A stretch of 64,000 nucleotides of DNA from Berkiella_A sp964633725 (lineage in GTDB: Bacteria > Pseudomonadota > Gammaproteobacteria > Berkiellales > Berkiellaceae), in assembly GCA_964633725.1 (NCBI GenBank), contig CAZWHY010000004.1, forward strand, positions 1-64,000, in the 5' to 3' direction. The notes under the pieces were generated by a model that saw nothing but the letters and a program-made list of their open reading frames with translations, was not told the DNA's origin and ran no database searches. Below are positions 52,945-60,688 of the stretch, in pieces; within the stretch, counting starts at the first letter, position 1, and each line of letters begins with the position of its first letter. A program made the position numbers and the translations under genes.

Positions 52945-55900
52945 ACTCTCTTCCCCTTTTTTTGAACCTCAGGAAAGTCATAATCATAAGGACTACGATT
53001 GGAAGGCTGGATGGCTAATTTAGCCGGTTGTGAAGAAACCATAAAAACCGGAGGTGCTGGTTGATAAACAGCTAGCTTATCTTGGGCCAGAACTGACATC
53101 TCATATTTTTTCGACTGAAAATACAAAAACTGTATCCCATAATCATCAATCATCAGAGCAAGTCTGCGGGCAAGTTTTGATTTTTCAGCATCAAAGATAG
53201 AGTATTCATCACAAAATAAGCTTGCAGCTAATACCGCACAATTTTGAGATGTCTCTTTTTTATAACTCAATAGTTCTTGATGATAAGGCAAGAGCAATAA
53301 TGCCAATGCATTATATCTGGTTTTGCTATTATTACCATGAGATATGAAAAAATCAATTTGAGAAAACTGATCTGCCATAAACTGATATAAATAATCATCC
53401 GTATTCATGCGGTTAAAAATAACGCTACCCAGACCTGCCACAATGTGATGCGCTATTTTCAGTTCTAGCAAAAGAGCAAAACTTTGATTGGCATTCCCCC
53501 GCAAAAACAAATCTCCTAGTCTTGCGCGTACAACACCAAAAGGTACTTTTTGAGGGATCAGCTCGGCACAATGCCGCATTGCACTGACGGTTTCTTTGGT
53601 TAATGGCTTGCGTGTGTGATTTGTATAATAGACCGTACGTAATATCCGGCTAGGATCTTCTTCAAAAGCGGCTCTAATATCGCCAGTTCGTAACAGATGA
53701 GGTGATTGGAATAAAGGGTAGATTTCATCTGTGGCAGCAAACACTCGACCTTCTTTGGTTGCAAAAAGTGCATTCGCAGCTAGGTAGCGGGATTTCGAAA
53801 ATTTCACCAAATCAAAATCAGATATAACGCTCATATCCATAAATGGCCCAAAAGTGTAACAATTAGGCATAAGCGTTACTGTAAAATCTCTTAACGTCAT
53901 TAAAGTTTCTATAGGACAATCCGTTACTAAATCATAGTCATTAACACGAAGATTTAGAAGACTGTCTCTGGGGAAACCACCATATAAAACAACATGATAA
54001 CCCACACTTTCGATTTCAGACATTAACTGTTTTATATCTGCAGGTATAAATATATTCTCAAATGGAGATTGGTCGCCACGTAAATTAACCCATTCTTTTG
54101 CCTTGTCTATTTTAATAGCCGCTCTTGGTAGCAGCTCATCATTTTGCTCATCTACAACAGCAAACTTTTCATCTTCTTTTATTGGAACCGCAATCAACAA
54201 CGAATCTAATGACTCAATAAGACGACTCACCTCATCCTCAACTTGAGGTTCAATCTCTTGCTGTTCAGCTTTTAGCTTTTCTTGCGCAATCTCAGCTTCT
54301 CTTCTTTTTTCCTCTAGTATTTCTTGTTCAATCTCTTGTTGTTCAGCTTTTAGTTTTTCTTGCTTAAGTTCTTGCTTTATTTTTTTTTGTTCGCGCAGCC
54401 TAGCACGTTTCTCTCTTTTCTTCTGCGCAGTTTTCTCTCGTTTTTGCCGTTCTCTTTCTCGTTTTGTACGTTCTTGATTTGCTCTTTGCTGTTCTCTTAA
54501 CTTTTCTTGTTCTTGGAGAAGTCGCTGCTCTTTTTCTTTCTCTAGTACCTCTGCTTTCTTTCTCTCCTGCAAAGCCAGTTTCTTTCGTTCTTTCGCTTTC
54601 TTAGCTTGCTCTAATGCACGTTTTTCCTTTTTTTGCGCCGCTATTTTCTTTGCTGCTTTTTGCTCTTTCTCTTCTTGAATTAGCGAAGCCCTTGCTTTCT
54701 CTGCATCTTGAACTGCCTGCTCAGCTTCTAATTTTATTTGTTCTTCTTTTTCCAGTGAAATTGCTTCGTTTAGACTATCTTTCAATTGTATACCAATCTG
54801 CATCAAATAATTCGCACACACTTTTCCGGATAAATTTTTCTTATCTTTAAGACCACCAAACCACTGTTGCCAAAGCAGCCAGTGACGATATGCCGTCATT
54901 AAAGTATCTTTATCTTTGCAATCATTAATCAAAACATCGTATAGCTTTAGGCTTGCAGAAAACTTTTCTGAATAGGTCTCTAAATCATCTACAGGCTTAT
55001 TTGAACTCAATAAATTTAAAACATCATCAAAGCTAACTAATGGAGAAGGGCCTTTATCTTTTATGACTGCTTGATAGCAAGCAAACTGAACTTTGTGTTC
55101 AAGTACAATATCTTCGCACTCAGAGATGATTTTTTCACATTCATTATAATTTCGAAGCAATTCTATTACGGCTCTCTCTTCTGAGTATGTTGTTCGACCC
55201 AATAATGTTTTTATATTTTTAATTGCCCAATCAGCTTTAGTCCGTGCATTTTCTGCTGTGTCTTTAGCGTCCTCATCATCGCCTAAAATAGCGCGCAACT
55301 GCGCTTTAAAAACACTGCAGTGGATAAAGCTTAAATGCAGTTGGTATAAATTCAGTGAAACCTTAGCAATATGCTCTTTATCATTGCACCATGTTTCCAA
55401 TTCATTGCTTGCACATAGTTCTAACACCTCACTATTTTTGAAACTTGCAAATGCCAACTCCAAAAGCAAAAACATTTCACACTCTAATGCTTCTATTATT
55501 TTTAAACTGTGCTCTATATCTCTAATACAAGCTATGTAATTTGAACCCATGGGTTCTTTTGCACCTAATAATAAATTAAAGCGCTCTCTCATAGACTCCA
55601 TACTATGCATAATTAAAACAATATCGATAGACAAGGCAACGTCACTGTACCGGGTATCACCAATACGAATATATTGCTTTAAAAAACCAGACCCCACTAT
55701 TTTTCTCGATCTTGCAATTATATTTTGATACAACATATTTTGAGGGGATTCCCTCACAACCAGCGGGGTAATATAGCGATTATAGTGTGTCGAAAGATTT
55801 CGAGACAATTGCATTATAAACTTAGGATCATCGTTAAGCTCATGCTCATAAAGCGACGCGAAATTCAGATTCAAATATTCACGTTTATTTTTTATTTCAT

Positions 55901-56129
55901 CATCATCCAAAATAGCATGGAACGCACGAACAGCTTGATCTATTTTGCTTGCATCCAACATCACTTTATCTTGCTCACTTGAACTCTCCATTAGACGTCT
56001 TAAATATGCGCTGGTGTCTTCATCAGACATTCCCTTAATCGCTGCGCTTATAATACTAATTGGTGGCAATTCACCTTCAACCGAATTTTTTTCAGATTCG
56101 GCGGGTGATTTAAAAGCTTTTGCTAACAT
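52941..56129 (-). CDS. Helical region-coiled coil-poly(A) polymerase/CCA-type nucleotidyltransferase fusion
   Basis: 1062 aa. Residues 1-445 are helical with no recognised family. Residues about 450-645 are an extreme Lys/Glu/Arg/Gln coiled coil with repeated KLKAEQQEIE and KKREKRARLREQKKIK. Residues about 690-900 form a class II nucleotidyltransferase head: VVLYGGFPRDSLLNLRVNDYDLVTDC has the Gly-Gly, Arg-Asp and Asp-x-Asp elements, then EDPSRILRTVYY of the neck. These domains normally add CCA to tRNA or A-tails to RNA in proteins of 400-450 aa. The long extension is unusual and may make this a host-targeted or specialised RNA enzyme (inference). It is not near other tRNA genes. Confidence 0.78.
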   Translation of the reverse strand: MLAKAFKSPAESEKNSVEGELPPISIISAAIKGMSDEDTSAYLRRLMESSSEQDKVMLDASKIDQAVRAFHAILDDDEIKNKREYLNLNFASLYEHELNDDPKFIMQLSRNLSTHYNRYITPLVVRESPQNMLYQNIIARSRKIVGSGFLKQYIRIGDTRYSDVALSIDIVLIMHSMESMRERFNLLLGAKEPMGSNYIACIRDIEHSLKIIEALECEMFLLLELAFASFKNSEVLELCASNELETWCNDKEHIAKVSLNLYQLHLSFIHCSVFKAQLRAILGDDEDAKDTAENARTKADWAIKNIKTLLGRTTYSEERAVIELLRNYNECEKIISECEDIVLEHKVQFACYQAVIKDKGPSPLVSFDDVLNLLSSNKPVDDLETYSEKFSASLKLYDVLINDCKDKDTLMTAYRHWLLWQQWFGGLKDKKNLSGKVCANYLMQIGIQLKDSLNEAISLEKEEQIKLEAEQAVQDAEKARASLIQEEKEQKAAKKIAAQKKEKRALEQAKKAKERKKLALQERKKAEVLEKEKEQRLLQEQEKLREQQRANQERTKRERERQKREKTAQKKREKRARLREQKKIKQELKQEKLKAEQQEIEQEILEEKRREAEIAQEKLKAEQQEIEPQVEDEVSRLIESLDSLLIAVPIKEDEKFAVVDEQNDELLPRAAIKIDKAKEWVNLRGDQSPFENIFIPADIKQLMSEIESVGYHVVLYGGFPRDSLLNLRVNDYDLVTDCPIETLMTLRDFTVTLMPNCYTFGPFMDMSVISDFDLVKFSKSRYLAANALFATKEGRVFAATDEIYPLFQSPHLLRTGDIRAAFEEDPSRILRTVYYTNHTRKPLTKETVSAMRHCAELIPQKVPFGVVRARLGDLFLRGNANQSFALLLELKIAHHIVAGLGSVIFNRMNTDDYLYQFMADQFSQIDFFISHGNNSKTRYNALALLLLPYHQELLSYKKETSQNCAVLAASLFCDEYSIFDAEKSKLARRLALMIDDYGIQFLYFQSKKYEMSVLAQDKLAVYQPAPPVFMVSSQPAKLAIQPSNRSPYDYDFPEVQKKGKRV

Positions 56130-56212
56130 AATTCGAGTACATACAACATAGATAGTTTTTAATAATGAATTCTAACATAGAGTGGTATCTAAGCTAAAAT
56201 AATTTCCAGGCG

Positions 56213-56236
56213 AAAAAAAGGGGACATAACGTCCCC
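56213..56236 (-). terminator. intrinsic terminator of the nucleotide translocase gene
   Basis: Stem GGGGAC/GTCCCC (56220-56225 with 56231-56236), five-base loop, followed on the minus strand by seven T (A-run 56213-56219). It lies 23 bases after the stop of the translocase gene. Confidence 0.9.
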
Positions 56237-56258
56237 CCTCTTTCAGATACAAAATAGT

Positions 56259-57773
56259 TTATTTTGCTTTTTCCTTTTCGCCCTCGCCGCCCGCAGCAAC
56301 AAAAAGCTTATACAGTTTAAATACAGCAAATATCCAAACAAAGACGATAGCAACCATAATGCACGCAGAATATGGTGCAATAACCATTACAGGGCCAATG
56401 AACAAGAACATCATTTGCTGTAATAATGCGCCGCCCGCTTTACCTAAGCGCCCGCCTACAACATCTACAGCAGCCTTACCTTTCACTTTAGACTCTTCGT
56501 CTAGAGGAATGTAGCTCATCTCTTTGGTTGGATCGAAAAGTGCGTACTTTGTACTTTTACTTAAGATATTCTGTATCGCACCCAAGATAACCGCAAAACC
56601 TAATGCGCTCATGCCAAGCATAGAAACCAATGGTTCAACTGTGTTATCGAAGATAATGGTATAAAAGAATAGTGAGCCCGTGATACCAATAATAATAGGG
56701 GTTGCTAAAGCACCTACTTTCCAACCCAAGGTACGAATCAATGAACTACCGATTAAAATAGTTACAAATGTCGCAATGCCTGCATAGGTAACAAAAGTAC
56801 CCCAGAAGGCTTGTTGAGCAGCTGGATCACTGAAGTTAGCATGCACTTGATTTTTCCATGCAACTTCGACCAAGTTGATAGATATTCCGTAAGAAATAAC
56901 CAAAACGGCAACCCACAACAAATATGGTGAAGTGGCAATGAATTTTATGCTCTCTTTCATGCTCATTTTGAGCTTTTTCTTAGTTTTCTTAATGTCGCTA
57001 GAATCCACTAAGCGTTCATCCGTTAACACTTTCTTATCCATATAGTAATACAATGCTAACAGTAAAAATCCACAGACGACGACTATGCTCATCATATAAT
57101 TAAGCGTTATACCATATGCTACTGTTCTGTCCGTAATGCCTGCTCCCAGCCCCGCACAGTATTTTGACACAACACCAGATGACGCGGTTGCTAGGTTGGC
57201 TAGTAAATAAAAATGTGCATAGAAACGCTTTGCTTCTGCAATTTTCACAATACTATTGGCAAACTGCCAAAATAGTAATGTGGCAATCATAGAGCCCCAA
57301 AGCTCAGCCAATGCATAAAACAAAGAAAATGACCAATACTTATATATATTGATAATATTGCTAAAACCATCTGGAAGTTGCTGACTGAGCCACTCTGCGC
57401 TGGTTGTCGGATGTATTAGCGCTTGATTAGGGTAAAGCACAAATGCAAATAGAGCAAAAAAAGCTAAGAAAAACAGAACTGTCGAATAAAAAACAGTTTG
57501 CCTAGAAAATTTACTACTTAATTTGGAGTATATGAAGAAAGAAGCGACAGCCATAGGTAGCACAATCCAAACTTTTAGGAATGTGATAATTTCTGAACCG
57601 CCAGTTGCGGATGTCACCAAAACGTCTTTCGTATTTCGCATGATCGTGTAATCGAACAAAATCAAGGATATCATAATGGTCATGGGTAAAAATTTCTTGT
57701 GCTCTATACCATATATAGGCCAAAGAAAATGTCTAATTTTTTGTAGTTTGGTTTTAGGCTCTAAATGTTCCAT
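56259..57773 (-). CDS. ATP/ADP-type nucleotide translocase (NTT/Tlc family)
   Basis: 504 aa, the family's normal length, with 11-12 membrane helices. The N-terminus HFLWPIYGIEHKKFLPMTIM and DYTIMRNTKDVLVTSATGG are diagnostic of the rickettsial/chlamydial/plastid nucleotide transporters; the charged pair KAAVDVVGGRLGKAGGALLQ near residue 435 also fits. Members exchange host ATP for ADP or import nucleotides or NAD+. Presence of one strongly indicates intracellular life. Which substrate is used cannot be read here. Single gene with its own terminator. Confidence 0.93.
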   Translation of the reverse strand: MEHLEPKTKLQKIRHFLWPIYGIEHKKFLPMTIMISLILFDYTIMRNTKDVLVTSATGGSEIITFLKVWIVLPMAVASFFIYSKLSSKFSRQTVFYSTVLFFLAFFALFAFVLYPNQALIHPTTSAEWLSQQLPDGFSNIINIYKYWSFSLFYALAELWGSMIATLLFWQFANSIVKIAEAKRFYAHFYLLANLATASSGVVSKYCAGLGAGITDRTVAYGITLNYMMSIVVVCGFLLLALYYYMDKKVLTDERLVDSSDIKKTKKKLKMSMKESIKFIATSPYLLWVAVLVISYGISINLVEVAWKNQVHANFSDPAAQQAFWGTFVTYAGIATFVTILIGSSLIRTLGWKVGALATPIIIGITGSLFFYTIIFDNTVEPLVSMLGMSALGFAVILGAIQNILSKSTKYALFDPTKEMSYIPLDEESKVKGKAAVDVVGGRLGKAGGALLQQMMFLFIGPVMVIAPYSACIMVAIVFVWIFAVFKLYKLFVAAGGEGEKEKAK

Positions 57774-58115
57774 AAGACGGTGGCTTACTCTAAAATAATT
57801 TTATAACTTATCACTAAATATCGACAACACCAGAAACTTCATTAGGCAAGATTAAAAATAATAGTGACAAAATTATTTTCTCGCTGTCCTTTTCATCAGC
57901 TGATGAGCTTTACGTCCTATAAAATGTTATTGATAACCATTCATCCCTTAAATATCTCCATCGTATAGGCATATACACTAAATCCTTCCTTTCGCTCTTG
58001 AAAACAAAAGCTTAGTCGGAAACTAATGGCACCTATCTGATTTTTCTGGAAGTTATGAATCATACATGACAAAATGCACAAATACAAAAATTAGAGACGA
58101 ATGGAGGGACGAAAA
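57774..58115. other. intergenic region between divergent genes
   Basis: 342 AT-rich bases containing the promoters of the translocase (minus) and LRR (plus) genes. A small palindrome CATCAGCTGATG (57894-57905) is present. No gene or RNA recognised. Confidence 0.5.
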
Positions 58116-58571
58116 ATGCAAACCGTGTATTTCCCATCAAAATATATTATTGAGTGCATCAAAGAAGGCGATTTTTCAAAATTTAAAGAGGTCGTCAACA
58201 AGTACCAATATACGCATGTTGACTTTTCATTTAAGCGTATCAATAGCGCAATAGCCAAACTTATTGGTCAAGCCATTCAAAATACGGCCATAGAGTCCGT
58301 TAGCCTAGCGTTTAATTATTTAGGTTCTGAGGGGGCTCGTGAATTTTTGGACACAATTAACGACACAAAAGTAACGCAAATTAACTTCACCAGAAACTTT
58401 ATATGTGCCCAAGGTGCAATCGAACTGCTAAAGCGTGCGACTCGCTCAAATATAAAACATATAAACCTGGCTAAGAACAAAATTGGCCCCACAGGCAAAG
58501 GGCGAGAGCTCAAAGCTATCGCCCGTCCGTCATTTACGCTTAATCTGTCACATAATAATTTATGGCAATAA
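58116..58571 (+). CDS. Short leucine-rich-repeat protein (RNase-inhibitor-like repeats)
   Basis: About 151 aa from the ATG at 58116, eight bases after GGAGG. Three to four LRR units of about 28 residues: YTHVDFSFKRINSAIAKLIG, IESVSLAFNYLGSEGAREFL, VTQINFTRNFICAQGAIELL, IKHINLAKNKIGPTGKGREL, then LNLSHNNLW at the C-terminus. This is the ribonuclease-inhibitor repeat type common in eukaryotes and in effectors of Legionellales. No signal peptide. Likely binds a protein; the target is unknown. It faces the SNARE-mimic cluster tail to tail. Confidence 0.8.
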   Translation: MQTVYFPSKYIIECIKEGDFSKFKEVVNKYQYTHVDFSFKRINSAIAKLIGQAIQNTAIESVSLAFNYLGSEGAREFLDTINDTKVTQINFTRNFICAQGAIELLKRATRSNIKHINLAKNKIGPTGKGRELKAIARPSFTLNLSHNNLWQ

Positions 58572-58574
58572 TAC

Positions 58575-58600
58575 TTTCTCTATACTAAAGCATAGAGAAA
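58575..58600. terminator. bidirectional hairpin between LRR gene and peptide cluster
   Basis: Perfect 9-bp stem TTTCTCTAT/ATAGAGAAA (58575-58583 with 58592-58600) with an eight-base loop, overlapping the stop codon of the leader peptide gene and four bases after the LRR stop. Confidence 0.5.
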
Positions 58601-58839
58601 ATAGTGTTACAAACAACGCTAATACAGGCAAACCCAGCAATATTGATTACCGATTTTGCTGGTCCGTTTGGTAGAGTATGAGAGATTAATGCATGTACGG
58701 CCATCCCAGCCAGCGTAGACCACTGACGCTGATCTAACTTTAATTGATCCCATGAGGGGGTTTGTTCTTCAGCCAAAGTGTTATTTTGCTGATTGGCACC
58801 ATTTACCAAACTAATTTCTTGCCATGTTAAATCTTTCAT
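58585..58839 (-). CDS. Small leader peptide, Gly-Ala variant, end of SNARE-mimic cluster
   Basis: 84 aa with GAGG five bases before the ATG. The first 15 residues, MKDLTWQEISLVNGA, match the double-glycine leader of the other peptides but end Gly-Ala, a cut site also accepted by many C39 peptidases. The mature part has a polar first half (NQQNNTLAEEQTPSWDQ) and a hydrophobic second half (AGMAVHALISHTL, INIAGFACISVVCNTIFSML) with two cysteines. It lies 188 bases after the coiled-coil gene on the same strand. Confidence 0.68.
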   Translation of the reverse strand: MKDLTWQEISLVNGANQQNNTLAEEQTPSWDQLKLDQRQWSTLAGMAVHALISHTLPNGPAKSVINIAGFACISVVCNTIFSML

Positions 58840-59027
58840 ACCTGCCTCACTTAAATATAATTAGAGTTAGTCTCATTGGGTAAGTCAGAATACTAACGAT
58901 ATTATGCCTGAGTGTCAAGCTTATTCATCCGTCTGTCAGTTACCCGAATAAAGCTAAGTTTACAAATTTAACATGAAAAATTTAACCTGAAAAATTTAAT
59001 ATGGACGTCCTATGAGTAGAGTGCTAT

Positions 59028-59528
59028 TTAGTGTGGCTTCACGGGTTTGCTCTTTTCAGAATCAACACGTACAGAGGCTGTGCCCAACTGCAAAACCATT
59101 TGGCCAGATAACATCTCATCTACTTTTGTGCTGGCCTGTTTCACTGCTATTTTTGCGTCTTCAGTCATATCTTGCACATTTGTTAGAGTCCGCTGTACTT
59201 CCGGTAACATCTCAGCTGAAATAGTATCCAAGGTAGATTCAAGTTTACCGGCCAGCTCATTTGCTTTTTGAATCGTTTCGCCTGCTTTTGTAATTAAATC
59301 CTGATTCACTTGCATTACAGTGTCATTACAACTATCTACTAAATTTTTAAGTGCTATACAAAGCTCTACTACTTTAAATAATGCAAATGTACCCATGCCC
59401 GCTGTCATCATCAAACCTACCCCGGATAATGCCGACCAACCAAAAGAATAGCAATACCCCGCAACCAGCCCTGCTATGCCTATCGACACAGCACCTTCAA
59501 CATTATTTTGTGTTAAATAATTTGGCAT
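59028..59528 (-). CDS. Membrane-anchored coiled-coil protein
   Basis: 166 aa. GGAG eight bases before the ATG. Residues 14-55 form two hydrophobic, Gly-rich segments (AVSIGIAGLVAGYCYSFGW and GVGLMMTAGMGTFALF); residues 58-145 are heptad-patterned helix (ALKNLVDSCNDTVMQVNQDL, NVQDMTEDAKIAVKQASTKV). The tail is short and polar. The N-terminal YLTQNNVEGA loosely recalls the Gly-Ala leader of the next gene. The gene starts 27 bases after the double-glycine peptide gene, within the SNARE-mimic cluster. Possibly a bilayer-inserted helical partner; no family recognised. Confidence 0.65.
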   Translation of the reverse strand: MPNYLTQNNVEGAVSIGIAGLVAGYCYSFGWSALSGVGLMMTAGMGTFALFKVVELCIALKNLVDSCNDTVMQVNQDLITKAGETIQKANELAGKLESTLDTISAEMLPEVQRTLTNVQDMTEDAKIAVKQASTKVDEMLSGQMVLQLGTASVRVDSEKSKPVKPH

Positions 59529-59555
59529 AATACACGCTCCATATTGGTATAATTT

Positions 59556-59816
59556 TTATGAGCCATAAAGTCCATAATAGATTTGATATCCAAGCCATAC
59601 GCCCGCACCGGTTGCCAAACCTGCAATACCCGCTGTTGCCATATTTCTGATGAGTGAAGAACCAATCATGGATGCACCATAAGTGGTAAATAATCCATTT
59701 GCAATAATGGGTAATGCCACACTGCCCGACATCATAAAGGCATTAGACATTTCAACATCATTTAAAGCGTGACCACCCGATACGGTTTTCATTTCTTGCA
59801 AAGATAATGCTTTCAT
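59556..59816 (-). CDS. Small double-glycine-leader peptide, Gly/Ala-rich
   Basis: 86 aa. GGAGAG about six bases before the ATG. Leader MKALSLQEMKTVSGG (15 residues) followed by a 71-aa mature part with GxxxG-type motifs (SMIGSSLIRNMATAGIAGLA, TGAGVWLGYQIYYGLYGS), as in membrane-inserting two-peptide bacteriocins. It lies 33 bases downstream of the SNARE-mimic gene and 27 bases upstream of the coiled-coil gene, so all three are probably one transcript. Confidence 0.75.
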   Translation of the reverse strand: MKALSLQEMKTVSGGHALNDVEMSNAFMMSGSVALPIIANGLFTTYGASMIGSSLIRNMATAGIAGLATGAGVWLGYQIYYGLYGS

Positions 59817-59849
59817 GTTGTACTCTCCATTTTATAGATATTATTAATA

Positions 59850-60554
59850 TTAGTGATTAAGATATTTTTTAGCGACCTTATTGGTTTTATCTAAATCTTT
59901 ATTGGTATCATCGACCAAATCTTCGACTTGATCTAACACGCCATTTTGCCTACGCACCTCTTTATTTGTTTCCCTAGCGAGACGGTTCAAGTCAGCCAAA
60001 ACATCTTCTACGGTCGTTAATGTTTCATGTGTGTCGTCAACAATGCCTTGTGTTTTATTATCAAACAAAATCGTCATCGTGGGGCTTTGCGCTTCAATAT
60101 CACCCCCCCCCTTACGACCACGTTTATTCTTTTTTTTGCGCTTTGCGTCTTTGTCTCTTTGGGTTTGTATCTCATGTTTAACCGTATCATCGATTTCTTC
60201 TTTTTGTGCTTTTAAACATTTAGGTGTAAAAAAGTTTTTAAGGGCAGAAAGTATACTGTTAATGCCTTTGACTGTTGCTTTACTCTTTTTAACGGTTAGA
60301 TGTGTATCAGCCACCGTTCCAGCAATCCTATCAATTTGCTCACCCTGCTCGTGCACTTTATCATTTGCACTATCAGCAATATCATGCGTATCCGTGGTAA
60401 TGTCGAGGATGCGGTGAGCGGTATTATTTGTTTCTTTGACCGTCTTGTGGATTTCTTTTTTGTTTTTTTTGGGGTTTTTTCTAGTATCGATGATAATGTC
60501 TGGCAATATTACTGGTATTTCTTTTACATTTTTATTTTTCCGGGTTCTAGCCAT
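59850..60554 (-). CDS. Two-motif (Qbc) SNARE mimic resembling SNAP-25/SNAP-29
   Basis: 234 aa; AAGGAGG five bases before the ATG. No signal peptide or membrane span. Two SNARE-like helices are visible. First, residues 46-98 around HEQGEQIDRI, against SNAP-25 DEQGEQLERI; Gln70 falls at the zero layer, with layers V67, A63, A60, T56, T53, I49, A46 before and I74, I77, V81, T84, V88, S91, V95, I98 after. Second, residues 179-231 around VRRQNGVLDQV with Gln203 at the zero layer and L179, V182, L186, L189, A193, T196, V200, L207, V210, V214, T217, L221, T224, A228, Y231. The linker has LKNFFTPKCLK, a lone cysteine and a polybasic KRKKKNKRGRK. First gene of the cluster. A generic coiled coil is the alternative, but two in-register glutamine layers make that less likely. 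Confidence 0.8.
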   Translation of the reverse strand: MARTRKNKNVKEIPVILPDIIIDTRKNPKKNKKEIHKTVKETNNTAHRILDITTDTHDIADSANDKVHEQGEQIDRIAGTVADTHLTVKKSKATVKGINSILSALKNFFTPKCLKAQKEEIDDTVKHEIQTQRDKDAKRKKKNKRGRKGGGDIEAQSPTMTILFDNKTQGIVDDTHETLTTVEDVLADLNRLARETNKEVRRQNGVLDQVEDLVDDTNKDLDKTNKVAKKYLNH

Positions 60555-60688
60555 GCTTGCCTCCTTGCTACATTCCTTGTTCTTTTATAACATTTTGCCT
60601 TTAAACTGAATACTGATTTTATGCATAGCTATAGTATATTGCCCAAAGTGTCGAAATATTGACACATAGTATTTTTTGGATAATTGTG

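Noticed and set aside
59028..59528. Membrane coiled-coil protein as an R-SNARE or syntaxin-like partner
   Set aside because: The membrane segments come before the helix rather than after it, and no central Gln or Arg layer with consistent heptads could be placed.
60659..60688. TTGACA box just before the DUF4015 gene as its promoter
   Set aside because: A promoter there would place the transcription start at or after the chosen ATG, and no good -10 box follows at 16-18 bases.
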